A DNA stretch of 64,000 nt, taken from Oreohelix idahoensis (lineage: Eukaryota; Mollusca; Gastropoda; Stylommatophora; Oreohelicidae). The stretch is from positions 30,001 to 94,000 of the forward strand of contig JAMPIV010017770.1 of assembly GCA_024509875.1 (NCBI GenBank), written 5' to 3'. Shown piece by piece: positions 21,324 through 32,648 of the stretch. A program made the position numbers and the translations under genes. Numbering within the stretch: position 1 is the first letter of the stretch; each line of letters opens with the position of its first letter. Under the pieces are notes generated by a model, which was not told the DNA's origin, searched no databases, and was given only the letters and a program-made list of their open reading frames with translations.

Positions 21324-23944
21324 TGTCACGTGGGTTTTGATCATTAAATTGCCTACATCTTCTTCCTATTCTCTCACCCGCATCCTTTTATTTTATTATC
21401 TTTCCGTACTTGTTTTTCCTGTATTTTTTTCGCATCACTCGTTGCGAAAAAAATACATTTCTTTCCCATCATCGTTTTTCTTTCTCATACTGACTAGTAA
21501 TTTTATTACATAGATGTCAGTCAGACGTGAAGTGCGATTTAGTTGCAGTCCATCTCAGACATCGAGCCGACTGGGGTCTGCACCTTCAGATGACACGACA
21601 CTCCTGAGTTAGATTCTCGACGTAAACGCGTGAGAATGCTAGGAGAGAGCCGACATCCGTCTGCATTTTCAACGGTCAACGAGTAGTTGCATCGGCCGAA
21701 CGCTAAGCAGGAGCGAATATTTACACCTTATAGTCGCAGTTTCAGACATCTGTCGTCCAGAAATCCCAGCTGACACGGCTCACTGTTGGCCGGGTCAGCG
21801 CGAGGTGCGGAAATGCAGAAGTGTCAGTTATGTAAGACGTCTAGTAATGGTAATGTTAAACGTAAGGTGTTTTACACGGGAAAGGGGAGATGATTTCGGA
21901 GTTTGAGAAAATGTGGGATTGTTTGCCCCCTGTTTTCAAATATCCACCCAGGAGCTGAAATCTGATTTCATTTCAGTCTCCAACATCTCCAGTAGACGGA
22001 ACACACGTGCTTAGCGAATGAAGCTTGTATAGCAAATTTCATAGTTCTCGTCAGATTTGTGACGAGCTTCTAAATACCTATCTAGTGAATTATCCTAGTC
22101 GTGGCGTTACTGTAGTGCTGTGGTGAGATTAATAAAATAGATATTTAGTGTTTTGGAAAGTGATTAAAGTGTTAAAATCGCCTATTTCATTCTAAACTAG
22201 TTTCTGTGTCCAGAGTGCTTAATTTATAGTTTGTATGATTTTTCTAGTGACGTATACAGTGGAAATACATAATAAATTATATCTTTAGCTTACTAAAACT
22301 AGTAGCTATAAGGAATTTAATTTAACGGCTAATACTCAGTCGAGAATATTTTATAACTAACTTATAAATGCTAGATGCGACATCAGTGAATAGTGACGGA
22401 ATACGCAGATATTCCTGAATTCATGATGATTGATTTTATAACTTATTTCACCGGAAAATTTAAATGATAAGTTAAGCAGTACACTTGCGGTTTAATAATG
22501 TAAGTTATATTGAGTACATGTATGTAAATTATTTGATATGTGTTCTTTCTTTTATATATAGTGAAACGGTGGTACCCAACTTGCCAGCGTTTAGTAAAGA
22601 GACATATTTGTGTGAAGCATAGACCGTTCCTATCTTTAACCACGTGGGTGTTTTTTTTTTGTTTCAAGTAACACTGATCTGACAGTGCTTATGCCATCAG
22701 AGAGAGACAGTAATAGCAATCCCACTAACGGTTTCTAAGGACTAGAAATATATATATTGGGCTTTTGAGCCAGTTCATATTGCTCCACAAATTTAGATGT
22801 ACATGCTGCCTGGCGGCGAGAATATTACAAGAATCACAGTAACATTCCGACAGAGATTGTGACTAGTATTGTGGTGACCAAATATAGTACCTGCCTGATA
22901 GAAGACACCGATCTGACATTCATTAAATCCTAGAATCCAAAGCTAATGACACTGTGCTCTGCTAACTTTTGTGCCTGGACAATATTTTATGTGACTTAAT
23001 CAGACATTCGAAAAAATTAGAACACCCAAGGAATCGTTCCCTGAGAGTTTAGTACGTCTTTTGGAACTGGGGATTTCTTGGTCAAGGACTGCATTTTCGG
23101 GTCTGTGTGAAGGTCCTAGAATTATTATGTTCCCAGAGGCAGCGAGCAAAGTTGTGAGTAAAACTGTGTACCCATGGCCATGGCTGAATGAATGAGTGTA
23201 CGCAGATCAGAGTGTTATTTTACAGTTGTATATTGTCACCCATTTACTGTCTTAATTCTTTTTTTGTTTAACCTGCAGAATTTGTTACTATATGCTAGAG
23301 TTTCTTTACTTCTTAGGCTAAATCAGATTATTCAACTCTGTGCATACATTTACGAGAAAAGAAGAAAAACTCTTAGCCTCAACCCTACGTATCTATAACT
23401 CTTTGGGCCATCATCTGTTCTCTTAACGGGGCTGTGGGCTAAACCTAGAGTAAGATTCTAACGGGCTATCATCCTTGTAGCATTTTTTTAAATTTTATGA
23501 CTATTTGTATATGTTTTCCTTGATGTAAATTTTTGGTGTTGTGAGAAGATTTTTTTTTAGATGATAATAATAAAATCTCTCTTGAACTAAATCAGTGCGT
23601 TGGTCAGCTCGTTCAAATAATATATATATTCATGGTTATAGATCTCCCACGTCTGTGTGTTTAACTGTCGTCACGTGTATGTGCGTGCCCGTGAGTAGAT
23701 AGAGATTTATGTAATATATATCTGTGGTTTAGACTGTCTGACACTTTAAAAGCGGTCGTAGAAGATAGGTGAGAGAGAGAAGATTATCTCGATTCTCAAA
23801 GACAGCCTCTATATCACATTATATCATCTCACGTGTGGAAATTCTATTTTTTTTCACCAGCTCTCACGGTATCTATCACTCATTCCAACCTATTCAGAAG
23901 GGACCTAACCCAAGTCTTAATACTCCTATCGAAAATCTACGACA
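21324..23944 (+). repeat. Element A, middle LTR (2621 bp)
   Basis: Starts TGTCACGTGG, ends CTACGACA, shared by the two internal regions. It carries private differences where the outer two LTRs agree, for example near 21759 and 22144. An AATAAA lies at about 23569. Confidence 0.94.
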
Positions 23945-24086
23945 AATGGGGTCTCGCCCGACGGATTTTTGAACTTAGAATAGGAAGACGAGTACGACAA
24001 ATGGTTGCTCGTTTCCGGTTTTTGAACTTAGAATAGGAAGACGAGTACGACAAATGTGGTCTCGTCTATCTGGATTTTGAACTTAT
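23939..24086 (+). repeat. Triplicated LTR/primer-binding-site junction, internal copy 2
   Basis: Units start at 23939, 23994 and 24047 and are the same as at 17333-17480, so the triplication predates the tandem duplication. Confidence 0.8.
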
Positions 24087-24754
24087 GATTCTTTATTATG
24101 ATATAGAGTAAGAGTGTGATGTCTTGTGAGTTTTGTATCTTTTAAAAATAATTTATCCCCTAGACTAACGATCTGTTTACGAGCGTGCTGACCACACAAA
24201 CTGATAAGTTTTTTTTTTTCCACAGCATTTGAACATTATACATTTGGTTTACAGGTTGATTTTGTCGGAATACATGTTAATTACTGATTTTGTAATACTA
24301 AACGCTGGTAAAGTGGTGAGTGTATAACATTCACTGGGTTTTGAAGAAGTAGGTGTTTGAGCAAAAGCTAAGGAGTGCGTTTCGGACTTTTGTCCAGATT
24401 AATTGCCTCCCTTACCCTAACTGTCTTCAGGGGTGAAACTTATAGTGGATTAAAATTAAGGGATTTTTTTTCCCTTTAAATAAATTTTGCAATAATAATT
24501 TTGTTTTCCACGGTAGCAACTTATTTTTCAGAAGAAATCTTAACTACCATTTAGTTGGCGTAGTCGGGTTTTGCATTAGGTGCTTTATTGCCGATTAATA
24601 GCAGCGATAGTTAGATTTTTATTTTTGGAGGAGGTATCCCAGGGTTAAATATATCATCTTTTGATTTTTGGTATTTTTTTCTCGCAAGTGGTAGGAACCA
24701 GTGTATCCCTTATCCTTATCTTTTTCTCGTCTAAGTCTCAGCCACTGACTTATT
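24087..24754 (+). other. Element A 5' leader, copy 2
   Basis: Near-identical to 17481-18151. Non-coding. Confidence 0.7.
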
Positions 24755-25472
24755 ATGGCAGAAAGGGCGAAACTGAGACAAATGCTCAGACAGGAAGCAA
24801 TGGAAGAGGGACTGGACGGCGACGAAGCGAAAGCTTTCGTCAGGGACGAACTTGAGAGATATGATGCGGAGCAGAAGGAAAAAAGCAGCGGAGAGGAAAG
24901 AAGCGGAAGACCGGCTATTACAGCAGAAGAAGATGGACGAGGAAATGGAAATTCGCAGGATGCAGCATGAGGAAAGAGAGAAAGAGAAGGAGAGACAGCA
25001 CGAGGAAAGAGAAAATGAGCAACGACGACAGCATGAGCTAGCGCTTAAGACTCTAGAGGTCCAAAGTCGTGCTGCTGCCTCTAGCTCCAGTAATGGAGAG
25101 TCTTCTCCTCATTCTTCCTTAACTGATCCTTCTAATACTCAGTCTACTCATCTCACTGCTATGTCTTTTCCGCTAGAGTCTTTCCCGTGTCCTAATGAGA
25201 AGATTGACACATGGCTAGAAAAATTTGAGAAAATTGCAACTCTGTACGGTTTAGAGAGGTCGCGTTGGAACATGAAGCTTTCCCAGGCTTTGAAAAGTTC
25301 TGCGTATGATGTTTACGCCAAACTGGAAAGCAGCCAACAAGACAACTATGATCTGTTGAAGAAAGCGTTACTGGAGCGCTTTGAAATGAACGCTCGCAAA
25401 TTTTTGCAACTGTTTCGCAACAGCAGAAAAAGGAGAATTCTGAATCTTTTCACCAGTTCTCTTCCCGTCTAA
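24755..25472 (+). pseudogene. gag: Element A gag, internal copy 2, frameshifted
   Basis: Same coiled-coil and capsid protein as in copy 1, but with different breaks. The first frame (24755-24970) slips at an A6 run near 24889 that is A5 in copy 1. The capsid continues at 24852-25472 and slips again near 25430, where AGAAAAAGG replaces AGAAAGG. Because each copy is open where the other is broken, the lesions arose after the duplication or are sequencing errors. Confidence 0.82.
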
Positions 25473-25567
25473 AGGTATATTTTACAAAGTGCCTTGAGCT
25501 CTCGCAGCTCCCCTCTACCTACGAAGGTCTTGAGGAATTTGTTTTAACAGAACAAATAAAGAACACA

Positions 25568-27796
25568 TTGTCTGCAGATACCCGGAGATTTCTAGCTGAG
25601 CAGGGGGCAGAAAAACTTGAAGACATTTTGGAAAAGTCTGAGCGTTATCAAAATGCGCTGGCTGAACTACCGGCCACAAAGCGGAAACCGACAGAGGAGC
25701 ATTTTCGAAAAAATAATCTAGAGCAATCTTCTCAGGCTTCCAAATCGAATAACCACAGAGAAACTGGACCTCAAAACCCCCCTCCTGAAAAATCCAAGTT
25801 CTACAAGAACAAGTACCCCAACCACCCCAAACAGTCTGATCAACCCGACCGTCCTTCATGGCAGCGTAGCCAGAAAGGTCAAGGTGGCAAAGGGAGAACC
25901 CCTGAACACGGGACATATGATCAGACCGAGCACACCGAGCCGAAACGCATCGGATGCTTATTAACAGTCTCGCAAGGTGGAATTATTGACAGTGATTCCC
26001 AACCTGTTGGGGATAGACCCTCAACGCGAGGTACTGTTACTTTGAACGGTTCTCAAACTTCTTGCTTATTTGACACGGGGCTTTCTTACGATTGCATTGT
26101 TGCCAGAAACCTGGTCAAACCCGGTCAAGAGACAGCAGAGACCGTCCAACTTTGTGGAGTTCGTAAGAGTGAGGCACCTACAGCGCTTCCCATCGCATTG
26201 GTGGAGATCCACTCTGATTTCGTCAGAGGCGTGATCAAAGCGGCTGTTATGGATGATCCCATCTACCCAGTCATACTTGGCGGGAGATACGTGTGTATTG
26301 GGAAACCGGAAGAGCCGATTGTGGCAGCAGTAACTACAAGAGGGCAAACCAAGAAGGAACGGGAGCCTGCGCCTAATTTGTTACCCATGGAACTTAAAGA
26401 AGCGCAATACAAGGACCCTACTTTGGCACCCTGCTTTAGGAAACTGCCCATGGCTAAGGAACCCAAACAGCACGGGGACATTTTTTCTAAGGATGGCGTA
26501 CTTTATCGGAGAACGGGCAAGCCTGACCAAGGTTACAACCAGCTCCTAGTACCGAAACAGTACAGAAGCCAAATCCTAGAAATGGGGCACTCTCTTCCCT
26601 TCAGCGGACATATGGGACAGAACGCCACAAACCAACGTATAACCACTCATTATTGGTGGCCAGGAGTAAACACTGATATTATCAGGTACGTCAAATCCTG
26701 TGCCCAGTGCCAACGTGTGCCACCCAAGCAACGGGCACCCCCAGTCTCTTTGGGTGAAATGCCAATAGTGGGTACACCATTCGAACGGGTTGTGATCGAC
26801 ATTTTAGGGCCTTTCGACAGGACTAAAAGAAGGAACAGGTTTATCCTGACCTTAGTCGATACATGCACTTTATGGGCAGAAGCTATCCCGCTAACATGCG
26901 CAGATGCCAAGCATGTCGCAGAAGCCCTCGTGCAGATTTTCACTCGGTTGGGATTCCCTCAGCAAGTGTTGACGGATAACGGATCTCCATACCGAAACCT
27001 GTTGATGGATGAGATCGTTAAGATCTTGAGGACCCAACACATCCACACTAAGCCATATACTCCGGCCGGAAATGGGCTCGTGGAACGTGCTAATGGAAAC
27101 CTCAACATGATGCTAAGTAAGCTGGCACAAGTGAAACCTGAAGATTGGGATCTCTGTATTCCTGCAGCATTATTTGGCTACAGAGAATCTCCTCATACTT
27201 CCACAGGATTTCCGCCAGCTACGCTCTTATTCGGCAGACCCATTAAGGGCCCGCTTGAAGCCTTACTTCAGTCTCTGACAGACGAGAAGGCGGATGAGAC
27301 AGTTGTCTCTGCCAATAAATATGTGTCGGTTTTAAAGGAAAGGTTGAAACTAGGGTGGGACCTAGCAACGACTAACTTTAAGCGAGCTCGCACAAAGCAC
27401 GCTAACCGATACAGGAAAGTCGCGAAAGAGAGAGAACTGGAAGCAGGAGAGAAAGTTTTGGTGTTACTCCCGACCGAGAACAACCAACTGAAGATCGGAT
27501 GGCAAGGGCCGTTTAACGTCCTGAAAAAGATTTCTAAGGCTACCTACCAGATATCTATTCAGGGAAAGGAAAAGGTTTTCCATTTAAATCTCTTAAAGAG
27601 ATACTTGGAAAGACCAGTGCCAACCTCCGACCATCTCCTGACGATCGCCAGAGCTGACGAAGATGATGATAGTGGCAGGGATATTCCACCGCTATCACAA
27701 GAAATCTTTCAAAAATGTCAGAAGCGGCGACGCTCTTTCAAGCGCGCATGGGAGACATTCCAGAGGAAGGAAACTTTGGGGAGTAGACTTGAATAG
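25568..27796 (+). CDS. Element A capsid C-terminus, protease and integrase, internal copy 2
   Basis: A single 742-codon frame, open upstream of the nominal Met. Residues 1-30 are the end of the SCAN-like capsid segment. A Lys/Pro/Gln-rich linker without a CCHC knuckle follows. Protease DTG is at about residue 169 and VILGG about 70 further. Integrase histidines are at about 339-350, D of IDILGPF at about 409, D of TDNGSP at about 469 and E of GLVERAN at about 505. The GPY/F module (WQGPFNVLKK) is at about 640. It is the best-preserved copy and shows that gag and protease-integrase share one frame here. No polymerase follows: the stop at 27796 is 130 bases from the next LTR. Confidence 0.94.
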   Translation: MSADTRRFLAEQGAEKLEDILEKSERYQNALAELPATKRKPTEEHFRKNNLEQSSQASKSNNHRETGPQNPPPEKSKFYKNKYPNHPKQSDQPDRPSWQRSQKGQGGKGRTPEHGTYDQTEHTEPKRIGCLLTVSQGGIIDSDSQPVGDRPSTRGTVTLNGSQTSCLFDTGLSYDCIVARNLVKPGQETAETVQLCGVRKSEAPTALPIALVEIHSDFVRGVIKAAVMDDPIYPVILGGRYVCIGKPEEPIVAAVTTRGQTKKEREPAPNLLPMELKEAQYKDPTLAPCFRKLPMAKEPKQHGDIFSKDGVLYRRTGKPDQGYNQLLVPKQYRSQILEMGHSLPFSGHMGQNATNQRITTHYWWPGVNTDIIRYVKSCAQCQRVPPKQRAPPVSLGEMPIVGTPFERVVIDILGPFDRTKRRNRFILTLVDTCTLWAEAIPLTCADAKHVAEALVQIFTRLGFPQQVLTDNGSPYRNLLMDEIVKILRTQHIHTKPYTPAGNGLVERANGNLNMMLSKLAQVKPEDWDLCIPAALFGYRESPHTSTGFPPATLLFGRPIKGPLEALLQSLTDEKADETVVSANKYVSVLKERLKLGWDLATTNFKRARTKHANRYRKVAKERELEAGEKVLVLLPTENNQLKIGWQGPFNVLKKISKATYQISIQGKEKVFHLNLLKRYLERPVPTSDHLLTIARADEDDDSGRDIPPLSQEIFQKCQKRRRSFKRAWETFQRKETLGSRLE

Positions 27797-27911
27797 GAAT
27801 TGGAGAGAGATGGAGGGGGGAAGATGAGAGAGGGAAGAAGACAGACACCCCGAAGCTACGGTTATAGGAAATTTAATTCCATAACGTAGACATGGAGTGC
27901 TTCCATATCTT

Positions 27912-27920
27912 AAGGGGGGA
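27912..27920 (+). other. Element A polypurine tract, copy 2
   Basis: AAGGGGGGA five bases before the third LTR, identical to copy 1. Confidence 0.75.
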
Positions 27921-27925
27921 CGTCC

Positions 27926-30540
27926 TGTCACGTGGGTTTTGATCATTAAATTGCCTACATCTTCTTCCTATTCTCTCACCCGCATCCTTTTATTTTATTA
28001 TCTTTCCGTACTTGTTTTTCCTGTATTTTTTCGCATCACTCGTTGCGAAAAATACATTTCTTTCCCATCATCGTTTTTCTTTCTCATACTGACTGGTAGA
28101 TTTATTACATAGATGTCAGTCAGACGTGAAGTGCGATTTAGTTGCAGTCCATCTCAGACATCGAGCCGACTGGGGTCTGCACCTTCAGATGACACGACAC
28201 TCCTGAGTTAGATTCTCGACGTAAACGCGTGAGAATGCTAGGAGAGAGCCGACATCCGTCTGCATTTTCAACGGTCAACAAGTAGTTGCATCGGCCGAAC
28301 GCTTAAGCAGGAGCGAATATTTACACCTTATAGTCGCAGTTTCAGACATCTGTCGTCCGGAAATCCCAGCTGACACGGCTCACTGTTGGCCGGGTCAGCG
28401 CGAGGTGCGGAAATGCAGAAGTGTCAGTTATGTAAGACGTCTAGTAATGGTAATGTTAAACGTAAGGTGTTTTACACGGGAAAGGGGAGATGATTTCGGA
28501 GTTTGAGAAAATGTGGGATTGTTTGCCCCTGTTTTCAAATATCCACCCAGGAGCTGAAATCTGATTTCATTTCAGTCTCCAACATCTCCAGTAGACGGAA
28601 CACACGTGCTTAGCGAATGAAGCTTGTATAGCAAATTTCATAGTTCTCGTCAGATTTGTGACGAGCTTCTAAATACCTATCTAGTGAATTATCCTAGTCG
28701 TGGCGTTACTGTAGTGCTGTGGTGAGATTAATAAAATAGATATCTAGTATTTTGGAAAGTGATTTAGTGTTAAAATCGCCTATTTCATTCTAAACTAGTT
28801 CTGTGTCCAGAGTGCTTAATTTATAGTTTGTATGATTTTTTCTAGTGACGTATACAGTGGAAATACATAATAAATTATATCTTTAGCTTAATAAAACTAG
28901 TAGCTATAAGGAATTTAATTTAACGGCTAATACTCAGTCGAGAATATTTTATAACTAACTTATAAATGCTAGATGCGACATCAGTGAATAGTGACGGAAT
29001 ACGCAGATATTCCTGAATTCATGATGATTGATTTTATAACTTATTTCACCGGAAAATTTAAATGATAAGTCAAGCAGTACACTTGCGGTTTAATAATTGT
29101 AAGTTATATTGAGTACATATATGTAAATTATTTGATATGTGTTCTTTCTTTTATATATAGTGAAACGGTGGTACCCAACTTGCCAGCGTTTAGTAAAGAG
29201 ACATATTTGTGTGAAGCATAGACCGTTCCTATCTTTAACCACGTGGGTGTTTTTTTTTGTTTCAAGTAACACTGATCTGACAGTGCTTATGCCATCAGAG
29301 AGAGACAGTAATAGCAATCCCACTAACGGTTTCTAAGGACTAGAAATATATATTGGGCTTTTGAGCCAGTTCATATTGCTCCACAAATTTAGATGTACAT
29401 GCTGCCTGGCGGCGAGAATATTACAAGAATCACAGTAACATTCCGACAGAGATTGTGACTAGTATTGTGGTGACCAAATATAGTACCTGCCTGATAGAAG
29501 ACACCGATCTGACATTCATTAAATCCTAGAATCCAAAGCTAATGACATTGTGCTCTGCTAACTTTTGTGCCTGGACAATATTTTATGTGACTTAATCAGA
29601 CATTCGAAAAAATTAGAACACCCAAGGAATCGTTCCCTGAGAGTTTAGTACGTCTTTTGGAACTGGGGATTTCTTGGTCAAGGACTGCATTTTCGGGTCT
29701 GTGTGAAGGTCCTAGAATTATTATGTTCCCAGAGGCAGCGAGCAAAGTTGTGAGTATAACTGTGTACCCATGGCCATGGCTGAATGAATGAGTGTACGCA
29801 GATCAGAGTGTTATTTTACAGTTGTATATTGTCACCCATTTACTGTCTTAATTCTTTTTTTTGTTTAACCTGCAGAATTTGTTACTATTTGCTAGAGTTT
29901 CTTTACTTCTTAGGCTAAATCAGATTATTCAACTCTGTGCATACATTTACGAGAAAAGAAGAAAAACTCTTAGCCTCAACCCTACGTATCTATAACTCTT
30001 TGGGCCATCATCTGTTCTCTTAACGGGGCTGTGGGCTAAACCTAGAGTAAGATTCTAACGGGCTATCATCCTTGTAGCATTTTTTTAAATTTTATGACTA
30101 TTTGTATATGTTTTCCTTGATGTAAATTTTTGGTGTTGTGAGAAGATTTTTTTTAGATGATAATAATAAAATCTCTCTTGAACTAAATCAGTGCGTTGGT
30201 CAGCTCGTTCAAATAATATATATATTCATGGTTATAGATCTCCCACGTCTGTGTGTTTAACTGTCGTCACGTGTATGTGCGTGCCCGTGAGTAGATAGAG
30301 ATTTATGTAATATATATCTGTGGTTTAGACTGTCTGACACTTTAAAAGCGGTCGTAGAAGATAGGTGAGAGAGAGAAGATTATCTCGATTCTCAAAGACA
30401 GCCTCTATATCACATTATATCATCTCACGTGTGGAAATTCTATTTTTTTTCACCAGCTCTCACGGTATCTATCACTCATTCCAACCTATTCAGAAGGGAC
30501 CTAACCCAAGTCTTAATACTCCTATCGAAAATCTACGACA
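27926..30540 (+). repeat. Element A, third LTR (2615 bp)
   Basis: Starts TGTCACGTGG and ends CTACGACA, then joins host DNA at CTTAC. It shares several bases with the first LTR against the middle one, and has its own private changes near 28095. An AATAAA lies at about 30165. Confidence 0.94.
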
Positions 30541-30545
30541 CTTAC
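30541..30545. other. Target site duplication CTTAC, right of element A
   Basis: Second copy of the CTTAC found at 5155-5159. Host sequence continues to the right. Confidence 0.9.
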
Positions 30546-32560
30546 ATTAACTGTTTTTTCAAATATGGAGTTCCATCTCGGCAATTTTTTTTTTTTTCAG
30601 TCTTCGCCTACCGACGTATACAATACTACTATATTTTAATTTGTGGATTCATCGCCCGAAACAAGTTTCAGTACGTCCCACAAGGCGTCTAAGGCTTTTT
30701 AGTCTTTTTGTGGGTTTTTGTGTGTGTGTGGCGAGGCACATCCTTTCAACCTGGCCGACATCCGTTTGTCACATCAGAGTGCAATTGTCATTCAAAAATA
30801 AGTGAACTCTGTCACCGTACGAGCAACATTGATACGTACTAAGCTGTGAGAAAGAACTAACAGTTTCTATCAGTTTAAGAAGGATTTCGCCCTAGGATTA
30901 ACTAATTCATTACGTAAAATAAAACCAGCAATGCAACAAAACATAAAATCCGTAGGTGCTGTCTCCCCTGCAAGAGGACAACTGCAGTTGTGTCTCCTTG
31001 TTGCTTAGGGAGGCGAAAAAAGGAACATATTACAGTTTTGTTGTCCATTAAAGTATTAATTCCGCTATTTCTTATTCGCACGTAAAGAAGTTTTAAACGT
31101 CCATTACATGTTGATGTTTTCTTTTTTCTAACCCAGTAACTGCTCATCTTGGCAACTCGTTTCGTGTCATGGTGTTCAAAACCGAATAGCACATGAAGAA
31201 TACAACTGGAGACATAAATGAAAGGGATAAATAAAGAGTGCGAGTGGACGGCACTGAACAGGGAGGCTTGGCGTGAATTGGTTGAAAGCCTAAGCTACTT
31301 AGTGAGATGAAAGCTAATACTTGAATGAGTTTTGCTTATGATAAGCTGCTTATCAAGTTTGTGACAGTCTAGTTATGTGTGTAGGTGTGGGAATGCAGAC
31401 GTATTAAATATTGACTCGCAAAATCTAGAGGCACATACGAACTTATGTCACACCGAATGAGGGAATAATACAGTTCAATCGAGTTCCTCTTTATTAAGCA
31501 TAACACCATAGCCAAAACACGGCTTGAGTGGACAATATCAAAAACGTCCTAACAGCTCTACAATGCCTTCCAACAAACTACAAAATTCGCGCCATAGAGT
31601 CAATGTCAAACTTCATAAACTCGTGCTAGCACAAGATAGATTCATCTCAAGAAAAACCAGCGTGACAAAATAGCAGAGAACCGTCTAGCCTACACCAGAA
31701 AAACTTCTAGCAAACATGTGCTGATAGAAAAAAACCGCCAAATACAAAAATAGCTTACAGGTCTGTTTCCTCCGGATTTGTCATGACCGCTTTCCCCAAG
31801 TGGGCTTTCGAAACTGGGTGTTTTTACAATCTGACAAACCGTGACTCTGACTATATGACCACATCACGTGGTCTTTGGTTCACAAGAACTTAACAGCTCA
31901 TGACTAAAGCTCTGAGCTGTCAATAACCACACGTCCCAGCTATGGTCCCAGCGAAGCCCGCGCCTGTTACGGTAGTCATAAAGCATACCATGACAAAGTT
32001 TATTGTTCACTTCTTATTCGTTAATTATCCTTATCAGCCAATTTTATGTCTTTCACACTGACGATGATTCATAATTGCTGAAACGTTGGCTGCTCTGTTA
32101 TACTACCTAAAGTGATGTATTGGTTTTCTTGCACGTGAGATCAGAACATGCGAGTGATCCCAGCAGAAAGTTTATCCCCGTTATTTTTAGCACATCATCC
32201 TATGAGAATAGCACTGTCTAAATGTCCGTGGCGGCTTCTGTCTCCGTATTATAAAGAAGAAGACGATGACAGAACGAGAAACCCGTAATTCTAGCAGGGA
32301 CCGTGGATTTAGTTACAGAAATAAAACACGAATAAATTGTCGCTTCCTTCCCTACAGACAACTCTATTTCTGAACCGGAATTACTGGCTACACTCAGGGC
32401 CGGCTCTAGGGATGTGTGAGTGATGTCATGGTACAGGACACCGTCTTGGGAGTGGGAGTGGAAGAGGGAGCGGGGCGTTACAGGTATTAAAATAAAAAAA
32501 TTTTAAATTAAAATTTTAAAATAAATATTTAAATTGGGTTATTTCGGAGTATAGCAAAAT
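30546..32560. other. Anonymous intergenic DNA
   Basis: No coding domain seen on either strand. A minus-strand frame of 96 codons at 30902-31192 resembles nothing I know. A short GT run occurs at about 30719-30729. Confidence 0.4.
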
Positions 32561-32648
32561 AAGAGCCAGGGATCTATACCTCCAGGACCACCCAGAGTTC
32601 GCTGGGAGGACAACATTAGACAGTCTTTGAAGGACAATGACTAGATTG
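32561..32648 (+). mobile_element. LINE 3' fragment, 88 bp
   Basis: It matches 36410-36500 closely: the shared core is GAGGACAACATTAGACA, preceded by GAGCCAGGGATC and followed by GAAGGAC...GACTAGATTG. It is a second, shorter piece of the same LINE tail. Confidence 0.7.

Larger units (their letters stand above)
5160..30540 (+). mobile_element. Composite Gmr1-like element A: LTR-int-LTR-int-LTR
   Basis: Three long terminal repeats of about 2.62 kb, each TGTC...GACA, alternate with two nearly identical internal regions (17339-21323 and 23945-27925, about 3.98 kb). The pair CTTAC flanks only the outermost ends, so this is a single locus. Unequal recombination between LTRs of one insertion is the usual origin of such arrays. 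Both internal regions encode gag, protease and integrase and stop there. No RT or RNase H motif occurs anywhere in them. The first LTR is interrupted by element B. Confidence 0.92.
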
